A stretch of DNA of 64,000 nucleotides from Vreelandella neptunia (GCF_000712975.1 NZ_JHQL01000001.1:186001-250000), one strand, 5' to 3'; shown: positions 1-8,608, counted from the first letter of the stretch. The notes: generated by a model not told the origin, from the letters alone. Numbers and translations: made by a program.

Positions 1-198
1 AAACCAGGCAGCAAAGGCGCGGTCAAAGCGGTCAAAGTAGCGCTCATCTTTGACCATGACGGTACGCGCTACTTGATAAAACGCGTCCATATCGGCAAAC
101 ACGACGCCTTGTTCTACCACGGCGTGAAGGTCGAGCAATTCGCGCAGTGAAACGGGCACACCGGCACGTTTGAGGGCATCAAACAGACCAATAAACAT
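1..198 (-). CDS. vWA-domain (CoxE-like) protein, N-terminal fragment
   Basis: The first 66 codons of a gene that runs off the left edge, starting at ATG 196-198. The visible protein begins MFIGLFDALKRAGVPVSLRE and continues with a pattern typical of the N-terminus of CoxE-like von Willebrand factor A proteins (COG3552). It starts 3 bp after the stop of the MoxR-type ATPase gene on the same strand. MoxR ATPases are commonly paired with vWA proteins and are thought to act as chaperone-like metal or complex insertion systems. The vWA domain with its metal-binding motif lies outside the window, so the assignment rests on the N-terminus and the neighbour. Confidence 0.7.
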   Translation of the reverse strand, partial: MFIGLFDALKRAGVPVSLRELLDLHAVVEQGVVFADMDAFYQVARTVMVKDERYFDRFDRAFAAWF

Positions 199-201
199 GG
201 C

Positions 202-1056
202 TTAGCGCCCCGTACTCTTTTGGCGACGCATCATAAATGCTAGACGCTCTAGCAGATGAGTGTCCTGCTCGTTTTTAACCAGCGCGCCCGCCATTGGTGG
301 CAGGGCTTTGGCTGGGTCGCGGTGATAGAGCGCCTCCTGGGCCAGCTCGTCGGCCATTAGCAGCTTGAGCCAATCGACAAGCTCCGAGGTAGAGGGCTTT
401 TTCTTGAGCCCTGGAGCGTTGCGCAGATCGAAAAACACTTCCAAAGCTTCGCCGACCAGCTTGGGGGCGATATCTGGGAAGTGGACATCCACAATGGCTT
501 GCATGGTCTCGCGGTCGGGGAACTCGATGTAATGGAAAAAGCAGCGACGCAGGAAGGCGTCAGGCAGTTCTTTTTCGTTATTTGAGGTGATCACGATAAT
601 CGGGCGCTGTTCGGCGCGGATGGTTTCGCCGGTTTCATAAACATGAAACTCCATACGATCCAGCTCTTGCAGCAGGTCATTGGGAAACTCGATATCCGCT
701 TTGTCGATTTCATCAATCAGCAGAACCACGCGCTCGCCCGCGGTGAAGGCTTCCCACAGCTTGCCGGGCTTGATGTAGTTACCGACATTTTCCACCCCTT
801 CAACGCCCAGCTGGGAATCGCGCAGGCGACTGACCGCATCATACTCATAAAGCCCTTGGGCGGCTTTGGTGCTGGACTTGATATGCCAAGTAATCAGCTT
901 AGTGCCCAGGGATTCAGCGAGTTCCTCGGCCAGCAGGGTTTTACCGGTGCCGGGTTCGCCTTTAATAAGCAGTGGACGCTGCAGCACGACCGCAGCGTTG
1001 ACCGCCTGTTTGAGTGCATCAGTTGCGATGTAAGAAGAGGTAGAATCAAACGCCAT
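202..1056 (-). CDS. MoxR-family AAA+ ATPase
   Basis: A 284-residue AAA+ ATPase of the MoxR type. A Walker A motif (GEPGTGKT) lies near residues 33-40, followed by Walker B (VLLIDEIDKAD), a sensor-like ITSNNEKELPDAFLRR segment and a C-terminal helical lid. MoxR proteins work with vWA-domain partners to remodel or activate target proteins, and the vWA gene follows directly. An upstream in-frame ATG would add 27 residues unlike the family. I chose the start at 1056 because it gives the usual MAFDSTSSYIATD-type N-terminus and has a GAGG ribosome site a few bases upstream. The substrate of the pair cannot be read from the sequence. Confidence 0.9.
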   Translation of the reverse strand: MAFDSTSSYIATDALKQAVNAAVVLQRPLLIKGEPGTGKTLLAEELAESLGTKLITWHIKSSTKAAQGLYEYDAVSRLRDSQLGVEGVENVGNYIKPGKLWEAFTAGERVVLLIDEIDKADIEFPNDLLQELDRMEFHVYETGETIRAEQRPIIVITSNNEKELPDAFLRRCFFHYIEFPDRETMQAIVDVHFPDIAPKLVGEALEVFFDLRNAPGLKKKPSTSELVDWLKLLMADELAQEALYHRDPAKALPPMAGALVKNEQDTHLLERLAFMMRRQKSTGR

Positions 1057-1163
1057 GGGGAGTGCCTCGGCTTGTCGAAACGAGTTGTTGAAAAATAGAT
1101 TCAAACAAGTGTACGTGAGGGTAAACCCCAAGGCCAACTAACGACAGCTTCTATGCAGTCAGC

Positions 1164-1349
1164 TCAAGGTGTTTGTTCATTTTTGGTTATCTGCGCTAAG
1201 TAATCCACATCGTGCTTATGTAGGTAGTCACGTATTAGTTGTCGCACTACTTGCGAGGGCGTCAGATCCTGTGATGCACATAGCTTTTCAAAGGCCTGTT
1301 TCTTTTGAGGATCTATGAGCAGCGTGAGCCGAGCAGTCTTCTTTTCCAT
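1164..1349 (-). CDS. Small ribbon-helix-helix (CopG/Arc-like) DNA-binding protein
   Basis: A 61-residue protein with the ribbon-helix-helix layout: a short basic strand (KKTARLTLLID) followed by two helices (QKKQAFEKLCASQ and TPSQVVRQLIRDYL). Proteins of this size usually bind palindromic operators as dimers and repress their own gene or a neighbour. Two in-frame ATGs lie close together. The second (1349) is preferred because GGAGGG lies 6 bases before it, whereas the first would abut the Shine-Dalgarno. No toxin gene is adjacent, so it is unlikely to be an antitoxin. The gene is divergent from sulP, and the palindromes at 1366-1386 and 1467-1485 are its likely operators. Confidence 0.75.
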   Translation of the reverse strand: MEKKTARLTLLIDPQKKQAFEKLCASQDLTPSQVVRQLIRDYLHKHDVDYLAQITKNEQTP

Positions 1350-1365
1350 TACCATCCCTCCATAA

Positions 1366-1386
1366 CATTAACATTTAATGTTAATG
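1366..1386. promoter_or_regulatory. Palindromic operator candidate 1 (RHH gene side)
   Basis: A perfect 10-bp inverted repeat with one central base: CATTAACATT, T, AATGTTAATG. It begins 17 bp upstream of the RHH start codon, where a bound dimer could block transcription or initiation. The same 9-mer half-site (CATTAACAT and its complement) makes up the second palindrome about 100 bp away. That this is an operator for the adjacent RHH protein is inferred. Confidence 0.6.
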
Positions 1387-1466
1387 CGCTATCTTTGTTA
1401 TCGCAATGACTTAGCCGTCACCACACTAGAGAGTATCTTGTGTCAATTGCATAAAATTATAACCAC

Positions 1467-1485
1467 ATGTTAATGTCATTAACAT
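1467..1485. promoter_or_regulatory. Palindromic operator candidate 2 (sulP side)
   Basis: Inverted repeat ATGTTAATG, T, CATTAACAT, using the same 9-mer as candidate 1 but with the half-sites arranged the other way round. It sits just after a -10-like TATAAC (1458-1463) and about 108 bp before sulP, which would suit repression of sulP. The promoter assignment is tentative because no well-spaced -35 box is evident. Confidence 0.55.
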
Positions 1486-1592
1486 AATTACGCTCTCTAG
1501 GCCGACTGCTTTGGGCAACGCTTTCCCGGCAAATGTGCTGCATTGCAGAGAGATCGATTGCCAAGATGGGTGACTACAAAGAGGGCTAGCGT

Positions 1593-3344
1593 ATGTCGCG
1601 CCAAAAATTTCCCGTTAACTTTCCTATTGCCACTGGGCTTCGCGCCGCGTGGCGGGACGGTTATGGATTCGCTGATTTACGCAGAGATGTGATGGCAGGC
1701 CTCACCGTTGGTACCGTGGCAGTGCCTCTGTCAATGGCCTTGGCAATCGCTACAGGAGTGCCCCCTCAGCATGGTCTTTACACCGCGATTGTTGCGGGTG
1801 CCATCATCGCGCTAACGGGCGGTGCCCGTTTCAACGTGTCTGGCCCGACGGCTGCCTTTGTCGTCATCCTTTTCCCGATTGTCCAGCAGTACGGGCTAGG
1901 CGGTTTGCTCATCGCATCAATGATGGCTGGCGTTATCTTGATACTGCTAGGCGTTACCCGGATGGGCCGACTGATTCAATTTGTTCCCTACCCAGTCGTG
2001 CTTGGATTTACAGCAGGCATCGCTGTTGTGATTGCCGTTCTGCAGGTGCCGGATTTCCTCGGCCTGGAAACAGGTAAGCTTGGTGAGCACTTTGTCGAGA
2101 ATGTCACCGTTATCGTCTCTTCCATGCCCACGTTAAACCCGCTTGAACTGAGCGTGGGCGCCTTCACGTTGATCGTCATGCTTATCTGGCCACGCCTACA
2201 CATACCCATCCCTGCGCCTCTTGTGGGGTTAGCTGTCGGGGCGTTTGTCGCTTATGGGATGAACCATTGGTTGAGTGGTCCCGGCGTGGGAAATGCTGTG
2301 GAAACGATAGCGACCCGTTTTACCTGGGAAATAAATGGAGAAACAGGTCATGGAATCCCGCCTATTCCGCCAACGTTGATGGCCCCTTGGCGTTTGCCAG
2401 GGGCCGATGGTGAGCCTCTGCAGTTAAGCTTTGAGCTAATCCGGGCACTTTTAGGCCCGGCGTTTGCTATTGCGATGCTGGGAGCTATCGAATCGTTGTT
2501 ATGCGCGGTTGTGGCAGATGGTTTGACGAAGACCAAGCACGACCCCAATGCTGAGCTGATCGGCCAGGGGTTGGGAAATATTGTTGCACCTCTTTTTGGT
2601 GGCATCACCGCAACGGCTGCGATTGCGCGCACGGCCACCAACATTCGTAGTGGGGCCCGCTCACCGATATCTGCTGTGATTCATGCGCTCGTTGTTTTAC
2701 TTGCGGTCGTTGCACTTGCTGGGCTGCTCGGTTTGGTGCCTATGGCAGCCCTTGCCGCACTGCTGTTTATTATCGCGTGGAATATGAGTGAGGCACGTCA
2801 CTTCCTGAAAACGCTACGTTCAGCCCCTCCAGGGGATGTGAGTATCCTTGTGATATGTTTTGGCTTAACCGTGCTTTTCGATATGGTTCTGGCCGTTGCG
2901 GTGGGCGTTGGGTTGGCCGCTGCTCTGTTCATCCGAAGAATGTCCATGCTGACTCAGACTGATCAAATTGATGTTGACCATCACTCTACAACCCATGGGC
3001 TGCCCGCAAAGGTGGCAGTTTATGACATTAATGGCCCGCTGTTTTTTGGGGCTGCGGAAAAAGCGCTTAAATCACTGCATCTGATCGACCCGGCGATTGA
3101 AACAGTCATTATCGATATGCACGATGTGCTAAGTATGGATGGCACCGCCATTGTGGCTTTTCAGTCATTAATCGCTGAAATGAAGCATCAGGGCGTTAGA
3201 CTGATTATCGTCGGCTTGAAAACAAGAATCATCGTTAAATTGCGCCGTGCTGGTATTCACAAGGTGGCTGGGTCATTGACGTACTGTCGTCATTTGGAAC
3301 AAGCAAGCGTCGTGGCCCAACGCTGGCAGAAAGAGCACGCTTGA
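1593..3344 (+). CDS. SulP-family anion (sulfate/bicarbonate-type) permease with STAS domain
   Basis: A 583-residue inner-membrane transporter. The N-terminal 440 or so residues are strongly hydrophobic with SulP signatures, including the GLYTAIVAG region, the FNVSGPTAAF segment and the polar DPNAELIGQGLGN stretch. A C-terminal STAS domain spans about residues 460-565 and includes VIIDMHDVLSMDGTA. SulP carriers move sulfate, bicarbonate, C4-dicarboxylates or other anions; the substrate cannot be told here, and no carbonic anhydrase or sulfur gene is adjacent. A GAGGG Shine-Dalgarno precedes the ATG. The divergent RHH gene and shared palindromes suggest local repression. Confidence 0.92.
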   Translation: MSRQKFPVNFPIATGLRAAWRDGYGFADLRRDVMAGLTVGTVAVPLSMALAIATGVPPQHGLYTAIVAGAIIALTGGARFNVSGPTAAFVVILFPIVQQYGLGGLLIASMMAGVILILLGVTRMGRLIQFVPYPVVLGFTAGIAVVIAVLQVPDFLGLETGKLGEHFVENVTVIVSSMPTLNPLELSVGAFTLIVMLIWPRLHIPIPAPLVGLAVGAFVAYGMNHWLSGPGVGNAVETIATRFTWEINGETGHGIPPIPPTLMAPWRLPGADGEPLQLSFELIRALLGPAFAIAMLGAIESLLCAVVADGLTKTKHDPNAELIGQGLGNIVAPLFGGITATAAIARTATNIRSGARSPISAVIHALVVLLAVVALAGLLGLVPMAALAALLFIIAWNMSEARHFLKTLRSAPPGDVSILVICFGLTVLFDMVLAVAVGVGLAAALFIRRMSMLTQTDQIDVDHHSTTHGLPAKVAVYDINGPLFFGAAEKALKSLHLIDPAIETVIIDMHDVLSMDGTAIVAFQSLIAEMKHQGVRLIIVGLKTRIIVKLRRAGIHKVAGSLTYCRHLEQASVVAQRWQKEHA

Positions 3345-3416
3345 TCGTCTGTCTAGTCGATTCTGTTTAATAGCACAGAACTCCTAAAGGCCGATAAGCG
3401 CGTCAGTATCGATTTA

Positions 3417-5432
3417 TCATCCTTGCCAATTGGGGGGCACTATTCCTTGGCGCTGCATTTGCCGGTAGACCGTAGGCCGTGAAACGCCTAGCGCACGGGC
3501 AACCGCGCTAATATTCCAGTGGTGTTGCTTGAGCAGGTGGGTAAGTGAGCCTGGCTGAGATTCACTGACATCGGCTACAAGCTGCGTCGCTTCGTGGCGA
3601 GTAATTCGTTGGCTAAGGCACTGTTCTGGCAGGTCGTGAACGGTTATTTCGTCACTTTCTGAGGTTGCCAGGGCAAAGGCGAGGGCATTTTTAAGCTGAC
3701 GAATATTGCCGGGCCAGGAGTAGGCGAGTAGTGCACTGATGGCATCTGCGCGCAGGCGCGGCGATACGTGCGTGGCGCGTTCGGTGGCGATGTCTTCAAA
3801 TACGCGGCGAATAACATACAGTTTATCGGCGCGTTCACGTAATGCGGGTAAGCGCAGCTGCGCGCCGTTAAGCCGGTAATAGAGGTCTTCGCGGAATTCC
3901 CCTTGCTGAATCATTTCTTCGATATGTCGATGGGTTGCTGTAATAACGCGAATGTCGATTTTTACTGGCGTGTTAGCGCCTAGCGGCATGACTTCCCGTT
4001 CGGCCAGCACGCGTAACAGCCTAGTTTGTAGCGCTAATGGCATATCGCCGATTTCGTCTAGAAACAGCGTGCCACCATGGGCCTGAGGAATAAGCCCACG
4101 CATCCCTTTTGAACGGCCACCGGTAAAGGCGCCAGGTTCGTAGCCAAACAGTTCGCTTTCAATCAATGACTCGGGAATGGCCGCACAATTAACCGCAATA
4201 AACGGTTGTTTGGCGCGATTGCCGCTTTTGTGCAGTGCGCGTGCAACCACCTCTTTGCCGGTGCCGGTTTCGCCGCTAATCAGCACGTTAACGTTGGTTT
4301 CATTGCGCAAACGTTCGGCCAGCTTTTGCACTTTGCGCATGGCGGGGTCGTCGGCACCTAGCCTGGCCAATGGTTCCGGCAGTTCAGACGCAGGCGGTGT
4401 TGTCCGTTGTGCCATGCGAGGGCGGCGGGGTTCCAGAAGGCTAATAAAGTGGATGGTGTTGCTGGCGCGAGCGCGGAAGGCACGCAATTGATCATCAGTA
4501 CCGCTATTAATACTGAGTATATCGGCGATCTCACACTCAAATAGTTCACCCAGCATTGGGGTGTGATTTGCAGACCACGGTGGCCAGCGATGCTGGTGCT
4601 CGGCGATGAGTTCGCGGCCTACGGCGTTGGCGGCGATCACCTGTCCATTCTCTTCAATGGCAATTAAGCCACGCCCGTTGACGTGGACAAATTCTCGGGA
4701 AGTATCTAGACGCACCATCAGGCAGTCGCGGTAGCGCTGAAGAAAATAGGCATCCTCAATCATGCGTGCATAAAGCGTTACTAGCGATAGGCTGAAATTC
4801 TGGCTTTCGTGTTGCGTAGGTGACTGCAGCGCGGAGATATCTAACACGGCCATCACATTACCCTGAGGGTCAGCAATGGGGGCGGCGGTGCAGGTCAGTG
4901 AAATATGGGAAGCATCGAAGTGTTCCTGGCGGTGGCAGATGATGGCCTGGCGATCATGTAAACAGGTGCCAACAGCGCAGGTGCCAGCAAAGCGTTCGTC
5001 CCAGTCAGCGCCCAAGTAGAGGCCTGCTTTGCGTAATTGCTGGTCCTGGTTGGGATCACCGCGAAACTCAACGGTAATACCGCGGTGGTCGGTGACCAGT
5101 AGCACGTAGCCAAGTTGGGCTATTTGTCCATAGAGCTGATCGACCCCAGCGCGGGCGACATGCAGTAACTCGTCAACAGACTCGCGGTGCTCAATCAGGG
5201 TTTGCTGAGGTACTACCCGTGCTGGGCGTGGGTGAGTGGGGTCTAGCTGATAGTCATTTAGGCAGCGCAGCCAGGAACGACGAATGGTGGCCTGTGCAGG
5301 TAAGCAGGGGGCGTCTAGCCCTTCACCGAGCTGAAAAATATGCTCGATATGTCGACGCTGTTCAGACTGAAGCTGTGTAGTTGCCTGAAACTGTTTAGTG
5401 GCGTGCGTGTGATGCAGCATGGCGTTACTCAT
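3417..5432 (-). CDS. acoR: AcoR-type sigma-54-dependent transcriptional activator
   Basis: A 671-residue enhancer-binding protein. An N-terminal GAF-like sensor region spans about 75-215 and a PAS-like region about 255-335. The sigma-54 AAA+ domain spans about 355-585, with Walker A GETGTGKE (387-394), the sigma-54 contact loop GAFTGG (434-439) and Walker B GGTLFLDE (453-460). A Fis-type helix-turn-helix lies near 640-662. This layout is that of AcoR/AcxR-like activators, which respond to acetoin, ketones or alcohols. It is divergent from the monooxygenase-bdhA genes, whose upstream region carries a sigma-54 promoter and an inverted-repeat cluster. The symbol denotes family type; the inducer is inferred to be a ketone or diol. 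Confidence 0.85.
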   Translation of the reverse strand: MSNAMLHHTHATKQFQATTQLQSEQRRHIEHIFQLGEGLDAPCLPAQATIRRSWLRCLNDYQLDPTHPRPARVVPQQTLIEHRESVDELLHVARAGVDQLYGQIAQLGYVLLVTDHRGITVEFRGDPNQDQQLRKAGLYLGADWDERFAGTCAVGTCLHDRQAIICHRQEHFDASHISLTCTAAPIADPQGNVMAVLDISALQSPTQHESQNFSLSLVTLYARMIEDAYFLQRYRDCLMVRLDTSREFVHVNGRGLIAIEENGQVIAANAVGRELIAEHQHRWPPWSANHTPMLGELFECEIADILSINSGTDDQLRAFRARASNTIHFISLLEPRRPRMAQRTTPPASELPEPLARLGADDPAMRKVQKLAERLRNETNVNVLISGETGTGKEVVARALHKSGNRAKQPFIAVNCAAIPESLIESELFGYEPGAFTGGRSKGMRGLIPQAHGGTLFLDEIGDMPLALQTRLLRVLAEREVMPLGANTPVKIDIRVITATHRHIEEMIQQGEFREDLYYRLNGAQLRLPALRERADKLYVIRRVFEDIATERATHVSPRLRADAISALLAYSWPGNIRQLKNALAFALATSESDEITVHDLPEQCLSQRITRHEATQLVADVSESQPGSLTHLLKQHHWNISAVARALGVSRPTVYRQMQRQGIVPPNWQG

Positions 5433-5513
5433 TGGGCGCTGTTGTTATTGTTCTTTTAGCCTATGCGCTTTGCCCCCAGAGTCAACGTGGGCTGCTTACG
5501 CCGTTAGTCGTGC

Positions 5514-5557
5514 GTTACACCTGTAACGTTTAGCTGTAAACAGCGTGACAGGTGTAC
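5514..5557. promoter_or_regulatory. Enhancer-like inverted repeats for the AcoR-type activator
   Basis: Three adjacent imperfect dyads: GTTACA-CC-TGTAAC (5514-5527, perfect arms), GTTTA-GCTG-TAAAC (5528-5541, perfect 5-bp arms) and GTGACA-GG-TGTAC (5545-5557, imperfect). They share an ACA/TGT core and lie about 85-125 bp upstream of the -24 element, the usual location of sigma-54 upstream activator sites. Binding by the divergent AcoR-type protein is inferred. Confidence 0.6.
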
Positions 5558-5639
5558 GACTCTTTCGCTGTCTTATCTATTTGTCTGCATGTAAATAAAT
5601 TATATATTTTTCAATTGCTTATTTTTTATATGGTTGGTT

Positions 5640-5655
5640 TGGCACGGCGGCTGCT
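5640..5655 (+). promoter_or_regulatory. Sigma-54 (-24/-12) promoter for monooxygenase-bdhA
   Basis: TGGCACG-GCGG-CTGCT matches the sigma-54 consensus TGGCACG-N4-TTGCW with one mismatch. The invariant GG (5641-5642) and GC (5653-5654) have the required 12-base offset. The predicted transcription start near 5666 would leave a leader of about 48 nt before the chosen ATG at 5714. Confidence 0.75.
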
Positions 5656-5713
5656 ATGTATTGGGTGCATCACCGTTAACTCAACAATAACAACTGCACA
5701 TGGGGTACCCGCT

Positions 5714-7528
5714 ATGTCAACGATAAAGGCACAAGGCCCGCAAGCCGCCACGGCAACTGTTCAAGGGTGGCTTCGCGATTTTGATGCTGCTCTTCAAGGC
5801 CAGGATGTTGAGCGCGTGCTGTCTCTGTTTGGAGACGAGTGCTACTGGCGCGACTTTCTTACCTTCACCTGGAATTTAAAAACCTGCGAAGGCAAAGATG
5901 AAATTCAGGCCATGCTCAATGCCACGCTCAATAACGCACAGCCTACGGATTGGCAGTTAGACGGCGAAGCCACTGAAAATGGCGACATCTATGATGCGTG
6001 GTTTACTTTCAAAACAGCGGTTGCCAGTGGTAAAGGCTATTTGCGTCTTAAAGAAGGCAAGTGTTGGACGCTGTTAACGACCATGCAAGCGCTGAATGAC
6101 TACCCTGAGCAGTGCAATCACCATCGCCCAAAAGGGGCCGAACACGGTGCCAATAAGCAGCGTGAAACGTGGTTAGAGTCACGACAGCGTGAAGAAGCGG
6201 AGCTTGGCTACACTCGGCAGCCGTATTGCGTGATTATTGGCGGCGGCCAGGGTGGCATTGGCTTAGGCGCACGGCTAAGGCAGCTGGGCGTGCCAACGAT
6301 CATCATTGAGCGAAACGAGCGCGCGGGAGATTCCTGGCGTAACCGCTATAAGTCACTCTGCTTGCACGATCCAGTGTGGTACGACCACCTTCCCTATATT
6401 CCATTCCCAGATAACTGGCCTGTGTTTGCCCCTAAAGACAAAGTGGGCGACTGGTTGGAAATGTACACAAAAGTGATGGAGCTCAATTATTGGAGTTCCA
6501 CTGAGTGTCAGAATGCTAGCTATGACGAGGCCGCAGGGGAGTGGGTGGTTAAGGTTAAGCGCAACGGCGAGGAGATCACGCTACGACCCAAACAGTTAGT
6601 GATGGCTACCGGTATGTCTGGGATGCCCAATGTGCCGACATTTCCAGGGGCAGAAAGTTTTGAAGGTGAGCAGCAGCACTCTAGCCAGCACCCAGGGCCG
6701 GATGCCTATAAAGGCAAGAAATGCGTCATCGTGGGCTCAAATAACTCGGCCCACGATATTGCCGCAGCGCTGTGGGAGCACGATGCTGATGTCACCATGC
6801 TGCAGCGTTCATCGACCCATATTGTGAAGTCGGATTCGCTGATGGAAGAGGTGCTAGGGCCGCTTTATTCGGAAGAGGCGGTGGCAAGTGGGCTAACCCA
6901 TGAAAAAGCCGATCTGGTGTTTGCCTCGATTCCTTACAAGGTGCTGCCAGATTTTCAGCGCCCCGCCTTTGAGGCGATTAAAAAGCGCGATGCCGAGTTT
7001 TATCAGAAGCTTGAGAACGCAGGCTTTATGCTTGATTTCGGTGACGATGAATCGGGGCTGTTTTTGAAGTATTTGCGCCGTGGTTCAGGCTATTACATTG
7101 ATGTAGGGGCTTGCGATTTGGTCGCCAGTGGCGACATCAAACTGCGCAGCGGCGTGGGCATCGAACGCATTAACCCGCACTCCATCACGCTGACAGATGG
7201 CAGCGAGCTTGAGGCTGACCTGATTATCTATGCCACCGGTTATGGCTCGATGAATGGCTGGGCGGCACGGCTTATTTCTCAAGAAGTGGCCGATAAAGTC
7301 GGTAAGTGTTGGGGGTTAGGTTCCGACACCACTAAAGACCCCGGTCCATGGGAAGGTGAACTGCGCAATATGTGGAAACCCACTCAGCAAGAGGCACTGT
7401 GGTTCCATGGCGGCAACCTACACCAGTCGCGGCACTACTCACGCTATCTAGCGCTGCAGCTAAAAGCCCGTATGGAAGGGTTAGACACCCCTGTTTATGG
7501 CCTGCAGCCAGTTCATCACAGAGCATAA
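5714..7528 (+). CDS. NTF2/SnoaL-like domain fused to a group B flavin monooxygenase
   Basis: A 604-residue protein. Residues about 20-135 resemble a SnoaL/NTF2-like fold. From about 172 onward it is an FAD/NADPH-dependent monooxygenase, with a first Rossmann motif IIGGGQGGIGLG, the FMO-type fingerprint FEGEQQHSSQHP (316-327), a second nucleotide-binding motif VIVGSNNSAHDIA (about 338-350) and a late IIYATGY motif. The fingerprint is FxGxxxHxxx(W/Y/F) in Baeyer-Villiger and N-oxidising enzymes; here the last position is His followed by Pro. The GTG start at 5552 was rejected because the sigma-54 promoter lies inside it. It is 15 bp upstream of bdhA and probably co-transcribed. A ketone, acetoin or related substrate is inferred from context. 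Confidence 0.8.
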   Translation: MSTIKAQGPQAATATVQGWLRDFDAALQGQDVERVLSLFGDECYWRDFLTFTWNLKTCEGKDEIQAMLNATLNNAQPTDWQLDGEATENGDIYDAWFTFKTAVASGKGYLRLKEGKCWTLLTTMQALNDYPEQCNHHRPKGAEHGANKQRETWLESRQREEAELGYTRQPYCVIIGGGQGGIGLGARLRQLGVPTIIIERNERAGDSWRNRYKSLCLHDPVWYDHLPYIPFPDNWPVFAPKDKVGDWLEMYTKVMELNYWSSTECQNASYDEAAGEWVVKVKRNGEEITLRPKQLVMATGMSGMPNVPTFPGAESFEGEQQHSSQHPGPDAYKGKKCVIVGSNNSAHDIAAALWEHDADVTMLQRSSTHIVKSDSLMEEVLGPLYSEEAVASGLTHEKADLVFASIPYKVLPDFQRPAFEAIKKRDAEFYQKLENAGFMLDFGDDESGLFLKYLRRGSGYYIDVGACDLVASGDIKLRSGVGIERINPHSITLTDGSELEADLIIYATGYGSMNGWAARLISQEVADKVGKCWGLGSDTTKDPGPWEGELRNMWKPTQQEALWFHGGNLHQSRHYSRYLALQLKARMEGLDTPVYGLQPVHHRA

Positions 7529-7543
7529 GAGAAGGAGTAGCAA

Positions 7544-8608
7544 ATGAGTGAGTCAACCATGCAGGCAGCGGTTTGGTACGCAGCGAAAGACCTTCGTGTT
7601 GAGCAAATGCCAATACCAACGATTAACGACCCTCATGAGGTAAAGGTCAAAGTAGCGGCGTGTGGTATTTGTGGTAGCGATTTGCATGAGTACGCTGCCG
7701 GGCCGATTTTTATTCCAGTCGATAAACCACACCCCATTAGCGGTGAACAAGCACCGATTATCATGGGTCATGAATTCGCCGGTGAAGTGGTTGAGATAGG
7801 TGACAACGTAACGCGGGTTAAAGTGGGGGATCGCGTTGCCATAGAGCCGATTCTTTCACCCAATAAGGATGGCGCTTATCAAATGGAGCGCTATAACCTC
7901 ACGCCGCTATTGGGCTTTCATGGCCTTTCCGGCGGCGGCGGTGGCTTCTCGGAGTTCACCGTGATGGGTGAGCACATGGTACATAAGCTGCCGGATGACC
8001 TCAGCTTCGAACAAGGGGCACTAGTGGAACCCGCGGCGGTTGCCTTACACGCGGTGCGCCAAAGCAGTTTAAAAGCGGGAGATAGCGCGGCAGTGTTTGG
8101 CGCAGGCCCAATTGGGTTAATGACCATTGAAGCGCTGAAAGCTGCGGGTGCCGCTCAAATTTACGCCGTTGAAGTCGCGCCTTCACGTAAAGCCAAAGCT
8201 GAAGCACTTGGTGCAATTGTGGTTGACCCGCAGCAAGAAGATGCCGTGGAGAAACTGCAAACGTTAAGCAATGGCGGCGTTGACGTGGCGTTCGAGGTGA
8301 CCGGGATTCCGGCAGTGCTGAACCAGTCGTTGCATAGCACCCATGAAGGCGGCGAAGTGATTGTGGTGAGTATTTGGGAGGGAGAGGCAAGCTTCCAGCC
8401 GAATGACCTGGTCATTAAAGAGCGCACCATGAAAGGGATTATTGCCTATCGCCATGTTTACCCAGCGGTAATGGCGCTTATGCAGCGTGGCTACTTCCGC
8501 GCTGAAGATATGGTGACCCAACGCATCCCGCTAGCGGATATTGTCGAGGAGGGGTTTGAAGCACTACTAAATGACAAGGCGCAGGTGAAAATTATCGTCA
8601 CGCCTTAA
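7544..8608 (+). CDS. bdhA: (R,R)-butanediol dehydrogenase / acetoin reductase (zinc MDR family)
   Basis: A 354-residue medium-chain dehydrogenase, very similar in sequence pattern to Bacillus subtilis BdhA as I remember it (CGICGSDLHEY, GPIFIPVDKPHP, GLSGGGGGFSE, ALVEPAAVALHAVR). Catalytic zinc ligands are Cys40 and His76-Glu77 plus the later Glu. The NAD-binding motif is GAGPIGL. The four-Cys structural-zinc loop is absent, as in BdhA-type enzymes. It interconverts 2,3-butanediol and acetoin with NAD(H). A strong GAAGGAG site precedes the ATG. It lies in the sigma-54 controlled unit with the monooxygenase, which suggests catabolism of acetoin/diols or related ketones. Confidence 0.88.
   Translation: MSESTMQAAVWYAAKDLRVEQMPIPTINDPHEVKVKVAACGICGSDLHEYAAGPIFIPVDKPHPISGEQAPIIMGHEFAGEVVEIGDNVTRVKVGDRVAIEPILSPNKDGAYQMERYNLTPLLGFHGLSGGGGGFSEFTVMGEHMVHKLPDDLSFEQGALVEPAAVALHAVRQSSLKAGDSAAVFGAGPIGLMTIEALKAAGAAQIYAVEVAPSRKAKAEALGAIVVDPQQEDAVEKLQTLSNGGVDVAFEVTGIPAVLNQSLHSTHEGGEVIVVSIWEGEASFQPNDLVIKERTMKGIIAYRHVYPAVMALMQRGYFRAEDMVTQRIPLADIVEEGFEALLNDKAQVKIIVTP

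Noticed and set aside
3361..3380. TTCTGT/ACAGAA hairpin between sulP and the AcoR-type gene
   Set aside because: Six-bp stem with no T-run on either strand; too weak to call a terminator.
5552..5713. N-terminal extension of the monooxygenase from an upstream GTG
   Set aside because: The extension would place the start codon upstream of the sigma-54 promoter, and its residues do not resemble the family; ATG 5714 fits.
7544..8608. Loss of the four structural-zinc cysteines in BdhA as a novelty
   Set aside because: Bacillus subtilis BdhA, as I recall its sequence, also lacks this loop, so it is a family feature.
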